Source of the DNA: Rikenella sp. | GTDB taxonomy: Bacteria > Bacteroidota > Bacteroidia > Bacteroidales > Rikenellaceae | DNA: 8,295 bases | Direction: 5' to 3' | Assembly: GCA_029054535.1 (NCBI GenBank) | Contig: JAIDFC010000153.1 | Coordinates: 1 to 8,295 of the forward strand | Part shown: piece by piece, positions 5,135 through 8,295 of the stretch | Position numbering within the stretch: the first letter of the stretch is position 1 | Layout of the letters: each line of letters opens with the position of its first letter | Made by a program: the position numbers and the translations under genes | The notes under the pieces: model-generated | Told to the model about the DNA's origin: nothing | What the model saw: the letters and a program-made list of their open reading frames with translations, nothing else | Database searches by the model: none

Positions 5135-5974
5135 TTAATGAATGATCCGCCGGATCGAGTTGGCCTTTCCGATCGCCCCCCTGAGCCCCTCGGCGTCGTC
5201 CCGCTCGATCATCCGTCGCATGATCTGCAACTGGTGGATATGCTCGCGCAGCACATCCAGTACATTATACTTGTTCTTGAGCAAAATCGGGATCCACATC
5301 TCCCCCGAACTCTTGGCTAACCGCACCGTGCTCTCGAATCCCCCGCCCGCGAGGGCGAAAATTTTTTCGTCCTCGCGCTCCTTCTCCAGCACCGTCAAGG
5401 CCAGCGCATACGACGTAACTTGCGATATATGACTCACATAAGCGGCATGCAGGTCGTGTTCCTCAGCCTCCATTTCGATGATCGGCATACCGATCCGTTC
5501 GTAAATCCCCTCGACCAGCTCGACAGCGTCCGGATCGCTCAACTCCCGTTGGCAGATCACCACCGAACGTCCCGCAAAAGCCCCCCGCACAGCCGCCTCC
5601 GGTCCCGAATACTCGGTCCCCCACATCGGATGCGTGGCTACGAACCGTCCCCTCCGCGCATGCTGCGCGATGACTTCGCAAAGCTCCTCTTTGGTCGAAC
5701 CCATGTCCATCACCACCTGCCGCTCCACGCGATTGAGTATCTTCACCGCGAGCAGCGGAATAGCGTTCACCGGAATGGCGAGCACGATCAGGTCGCTGTC
5801 CGCGATCGCCGTCTCCAACGGCCGCAACTCGTCCACCAATCCCAACTCCAGTGCCTTCGCCGCATGCGCCGGGTCGGTGTCCACGCCGATCACCCGTTCG
5901 GCCAACCCGTTGTCTTTCAACGCCAGGGCGAAAGATCCGCCGATCAACCCCAGCCCGATTATCGTTACAATCAT
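5135..5974 (-). CDS. tyrA: Prephenate dehydrogenase
   Basis: This is a 279-residue NAD(P)-dependent enzyme that oxidises and decarboxylates prephenate to 4-hydroxyphenylpyruvate, the tyrosine branch. The Rossmann motif IGLGLIGGS is at 6-14, and an acidic VDTDP with Asp32 at the end of the second strand favours NAD. The catalytic region ATHPMWGTEYSG has His115, and YVSHISQ carries a second conserved His182. It has no ACT or mutase domain, so tyrosine feedback, if present, must act elsewhere. The start ATG at 5974 has AGGAG directly against it, too close for a standard Shine-Dalgarno but normal for this phylum. It lies 23 bp after the aminotransferase and 34 bp before DAHP synthase on one transcript. 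Confidence 0.93.
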   Translation of the reverse strand: MIVTIIGLGLIGGSFALALKDNGLAERVIGVDTDPAHAAKALELGLVDELRPLETAIADSDLIVLAIPVNAIPLLAVKILNRVERQVVMDMGSTKEELCEVIAQHARRGRFVATHPMWGTEYSGPEAAVRGAFAGRSVVICQRELSDPDAVELVEGIYERIGMPIIEMEAEEHDLHAAYVSHISQVTSYALALTVLEKEREDEKIFALAGGGFESTVRLAKSSGEMWIPILLKNKYNVLDVLREHIHQLQIMRRMIERDDAEGLRGAIGKANSIRRIIH

Positions 5975-5997
5975 CTCCTGTTCTTTGTCTCGTTACG

Positions 5998-7170
5998 CTA
6001 TTTCGAGAGCCTCTCCCAAGCCCGTTCGAGGGTCTCCTCGTCCGCACACAGCGATACCCGCACATACCGTTCTCCTCCCGAACCGAAAATGCCGCCGGGT
6101 GTCATAAATACGTCCTTTTCTTCCAAAATCCGGTCGATAAAGCCGTAGCAGTCCATGCCCTCGGCCAACACCGCATCCGGCAGCCGCCCCCACTCGAACA
6201 GACCCACCTGGCCCGGTCGCACGGTACACCCCAAATCCTCCAAGATCCGCACGGCCCACTTCTCCCGCCCCCGATAGGTCGCGTTGACCTGCGCGTACCA
6301 CTCGTCCCCGAGTCCCAAAGCCACGGCCGCAGCTTGTTGCATCGGTACGAACATCGCATTGTTCAAATTGCTCTTGCACCGCAACACGGCCGACAGCACA
6401 TCCTCCCGCCCCACGATCATTCCCACCCGCCAACCGGCCATATTCTGGCTCTTGCTCAGCGAGTTCAGCTCCACAGCCACCTCCCGTGCCCCCGGTACGG
6501 AGAGGATGCTCTGCGGCGCGTCGTTCCGGATAAAGCTGTACGGATTGTCGTGCACCAAAAGGATATCGTGTTGCTCGGCAAAAGCTACGAATTGCTCGAA
6601 AAGTCTCGCCTCGGGCGCCGTCCCGGTGGGCATGTGCGGGTAGTTCAGAAACATCATTTTCACGGGTTCTGAAGCGACGCGCCGTTCCAACTCTTCGAAA
6701 TCGGGCATCCAACCGTTCGCTTCGGTCAGCAGGTAGTTGTCCACCACGCCGCCGGCGAGTCGAACCGCAGCGGCATAGGCCGGATAACCCGGGTTCGGCA
6801 CCAGCACTCGGTCGCCGGGATTGACGAAGGTCTGACACAGGTAGGTCAGTCCCTCTTTGGAACCGTACAGGGTCAATACCTCGCTCTCCGGATCGACCCG
6901 GACACCGTATTTCCGCCCGTACCACTCCGCGATCGCCTCGAGCAGCACCCGTTCGCCCTTATAATTGGCATATCCGTGCGTATGCGCGTCCTGCGCTCCG
7001 CGATACAAGGCTTCGACGACCGACGGATGGGGCGGCAGGTCGGGACTCCCGATCCCGAGGCTGATGACGTCGTGGCCGGCCCGCCGCATGCTCTCTACCT
7101 GGGCCAGCTTCTTCGAAAAATAGTACTCTTTGACTTCGCCGAGACGGTCGGCTACTGCGATCTGTGTCAT
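5998..7170 (-). CDS. Class I/II PLP aminotransferase of the aromatic operon (LL-DAP aminotransferase-like)
   Basis: This is a fold-type I PLP aminotransferase of 390 residues. Visible sites are GSPDLPPHP near 41-49, YGSKEG at 102-107, NYPHMPTG at 175-182, VHDNPY with Asp208 and Tyr211, the PLP lysine in SLSKSQNMAGWRVG (Lys240), and Arg248. Overall it looks like the LL-diaminopimelate/aspartate aminotransferase group, and databases often label its relatives that way. Its place between pheA and tyrA, with gaps of 21 and 23 bp, argues that it transaminates phenylpyruvate and 4-hydroxyphenylpyruvate, or prephenate to arogenate. The NYPNNPTG motif normal for the family is changed to NYPHMPTG. The function is certain only at the level of aminotransferase. 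Confidence 0.88.
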   Translation of the reverse strand: MTQIAVADRLGEVKEYYFSKKLAQVESMRRAGHDVISLGIGSPDLPPHPSVVEALYRGAQDAHTHGYANYKGERVLLEAIAEWYGRKYGVRVDPESEVLTLYGSKEGLTYLCQTFVNPGDRVLVPNPGYPAYAAAVRLAGGVVDNYLLTEANGWMPDFEELERRVASEPVKMMFLNYPHMPTGTAPEARLFEQFVAFAEQHDILLVHDNPYSFIRNDAPQSILSVPGAREVAVELNSLSKSQNMAGWRVGMIVGREDVLSAVLRCKSNLNNAMFVPMQQAAAVALGLGDEWYAQVNATYRGREKWAVRILEDLGCTVRPGQVGLFEWGRLPDAVLAEGMDCYGFIDRILEEKDVFMTPGGIFGSGGERYVRVSLCADEETLERAWERLSK

Positions 7171-7191
7171 ATCTCTGTTTTGATTCGTACA

Positions 7192-8025
7192 TTAAATATG
7201 CCGCCCTCGCGCGTATTCCCCGTAGACGGTCAGCCCGTCGCTCACCGAACGCATGTGCGCCACAGCTTCCCGATATTCCCAAACGTCCTCGAACTCCATG
7301 TCCAGGTGGAACAGGTAGTGGAACGGGTCGCTCGGCACCGGATACGACTGTAATTTCGTCATATTGATATTGTACCGCTCCATCGTATTGAGCACGCTGG
7401 CCAGCGTCCCCTTCCGATGGCCCACCTGAAAGTACAGCGAGGCTTTGTTGATCCGCTCGCTGTCGCTCTCCGCAGTCGGACAATCCTCGCTCCGACGCAG
7501 TACCATAAAGCGTGTATGGTTGTTCTTGATGGTATTGATCTCCGGTGCCAACACCTTCAGCCCGAAAAGCCGGGCGGGCAACTCTCCGGCAATCGCCGCC
7601 GCATGCCGCACGCGCTGTTCGGCTATCTCCCGCGCCGAAAGGGCGGTGTCCTCGGTCTCCACCAATCGCCATCCCTTGTCGTCGAGGTAGTCGGCGCACT
7701 GCAACAAGGCCATCGGGTGCGACCACACTTCCCGGATCTCCTCCAACTCCACATCGGGCAGCACCAGCAGATTCTGCTTGATCTGCAGATAAATCTCTCC
7801 CACGACCCGCAACCGCCGATCCTGCAACAACCCGTAGTTGGGCAATATACTCCCCGCTATCGAATTCTCGATGGCCATCAACGCGGCATCGGCTCCTCCT
7901 TCCTCCAAACTCTTCACCACGCCCCGAAAGGTGGCGCAGGGCACGATCTCGATCCCTTCGCCGAAATACCCTTCGGCGGCTATATGATGAAAACAACCTT
8001 CATATCCCTGTATCGCTATCCGCAT
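7192..8025 (-). CDS. pheA: Prephenate dehydratase with ACT domain
   Basis: This 277-residue monofunctional enzyme turns prephenate into phenylpyruvate. The catalytic domain (1-180) shows IQGYEGCFHHIAA in the place of the usual GPxGTFS start, AIENSIAGSI at 51-60, SHPMALLQC at 102-110, EDTALSA, and the catalytic Thr171-Arg172-Phe173 in NHTRFMVL. Residues about 195-275 form an ACT regulatory domain, with HRKGTLASVL and LQSYPV where other species have the GAL and ESRP phenylalanine-binding motifs. It lacks the chorismate mutase of E. coli PheA; that activity is on the last gene of this operon. The ATG at 8025 has AAAGAG shortly before it and is the first gene of the operon. Confidence 0.93.
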   Translation of the reverse strand: MRIAIQGYEGCFHHIAAEGYFGEGIEIVPCATFRGVVKSLEEGGADAALMAIENSIAGSILPNYGLLQDRRLRVVGEIYLQIKQNLLVLPDVELEEIREVWSHPMALLQCADYLDDKGWRLVETEDTALSAREIAEQRVRHAAAIAGELPARLFGLKVLAPEINTIKNNHTRFMVLRRSEDCPTAESDSERINKASLYFQVGHRKGTLASVLNTMERYNINMTKLQSYPVPSDPFHYLFHLDMEFEDVWEYREAVAHMRSVSDGLTVYGEYARGRHI

Positions 8026-8045
8026 ATCTATCTCTTTTATACATG

Positions 8046-8112
8046 GTTCTATTTTTCTATACTCTGTGTTTGGCTACTGTATAGAACTGTTCTCTTTGTG
8101 AACAAAGAGAAC
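8046..8112 (-). promoter_or_regulatory. pheA leader with competing inverted repeats
   Basis: The 87 bp before pheA contain a perfect 11-bp inverted repeat GTTCTCTTTGT/ACAAAGAGAAC (8089-8099 and 8102-8112, 2-bp centre) and an 8-bp repeat TTCTATAC/GTATAGAA (8055-8062 and 8079-8086). GTTCTAT at 8046-8052 can compete for the same right arm (ATAGAAC, 8081-8087). A weak promoter may use TTTG (8106-8103) with TATACAGT (8084-8077), 18 bp apart, but the second box fits the consensus poorly. No run of Phe or Tyr codons like a classical leader peptide is seen. The near-perfect palindrome may be an operator, or a dispersed repeat. Confidence 0.4.
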
Positions 8113-8126
8113 CAGAAAAACTTTCG

Positions 8127-8144
8127 GGAATGCTAACGCATTCC
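8127..8144. repeat. Short perfect hairpin
   Basis: GGAATGC and GCATTCC flank a 4-bp centre TAAC. No T-run follows on either strand, so it is not a standard terminator. It sits 14 bp to the right of the long palindrome of the pheA leader. Confidence 0.5.
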
Positions 8145-8181
8145 ATGACCGTTCTTAGTGAATGGGCTTCGACTTACTTTT

Positions 8182-8244
8182 GGGCTGGGGTAATGGCGCG
8201 CTAAATGATTGACTCGCAATAAAGCGCGCCATTACTCCCGGCCC
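8182..8244. repeat. Long inverted repeat (possible stem-loop of about 20 bp)
   Basis: A perfect 13-bp repeat GTAATGGCGCGCT/AGCGCGCCATTAC (8190-8202 and 8223-8235) is extended outward with small gaps by GGGC..GGG and CCC..GCCC, around a 20-bp loop. No good T-run follows. It may be the 3' structure of a gene or RNA lying to the right of the window, or a small palindromic repeat. The rest of 8145-8295 shows no gene. Confidence 0.55.
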
Positions 8245-8295
8245 AAGAAATAGGCCGCAGGGCTCTTGACTACGGCAGCCCATGCGATACGCAGT

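Noticed and set aside
4064..5145. A 356-codon plus-strand frame at 4075-5145 and similar long plus-strand frames across 5420-6672 and 7417-8136.
   Set aside because: They are antisense to well-identified aromatic biosynthesis genes, have skewed composition and no recognisable domain; they arise from the high GC content.

Overview
The window reads as chromosomal DNA of a GC-rich member of the Bacteroidales, most like Alistipes and its relatives (Rikenellaceae). This rests on four things: DAHP synthase fused at its C-terminus to chorismate mutase, grouped with prephenate dehydratase, an aminotransferase and prephenate dehydrogenase; repeated Fibrobacter succinogenes major paralogous (FISUMP) domains; TAnnTTTG-type promoter boxes; and starts with little Shine-Dalgarno signal. 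The genus is inference.

All convincing genes are on the minus strand. At the right (8025 to 4027) is a tight four-gene operon transcribed leftward: pheA, a class I/II aminotransferase, tyrA, then DAHP synthase-chorismate mutase, with gaps of 21, 23 and 34 bp. Together they commit carbon to the shikimate pathway, convert chorismate to prephenate, and send prephenate to phenylalanine and tyrosine. A leader with several inverted repeats lies before pheA.

Immediately after the DAHP synthase stop, with no base between and in the same frame, sits the 3' end of a FISUMP gene (4026 to 3817). The left 1.7 kb holds three more such pieces (632-862, 931-1125, 1221-1697). None has a normal start or export signal. 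Three of the four share almost identical DNA at the 3' end and after the stop, including a GTGCCGAGCGGCAC palindrome, while the core between is very different. Pieces of the same flanking DNA, without any core, are scattered through 1-630 and 3412-3816. The set looks like an archive of promoterless 3' cassettes, or debris from repeated recombination of such cassettes.

Between these regions lies a secreted 5'-nucleotidase-like protein (1736-2941). It keeps a recognisable C-terminal nucleotidase domain but has lost the metal-binding motifs of the phosphoesterase domain.

Upstream of it, 2951-3345 codes for no convincing protein but can form two elaborate RNA folds on the minus strand: a 125-nt rod with a 6S-like layout and a 122-nt three-way junction. 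Each carries a GGCACACG element in its apical part and a CGTGTGCC plus T-run about 55-58 nt further on. The second T-run ends ten bases before the nucleotidase start. This tandem RNA pair and the FISUMP cassettes are the two most unusual parts of the window.
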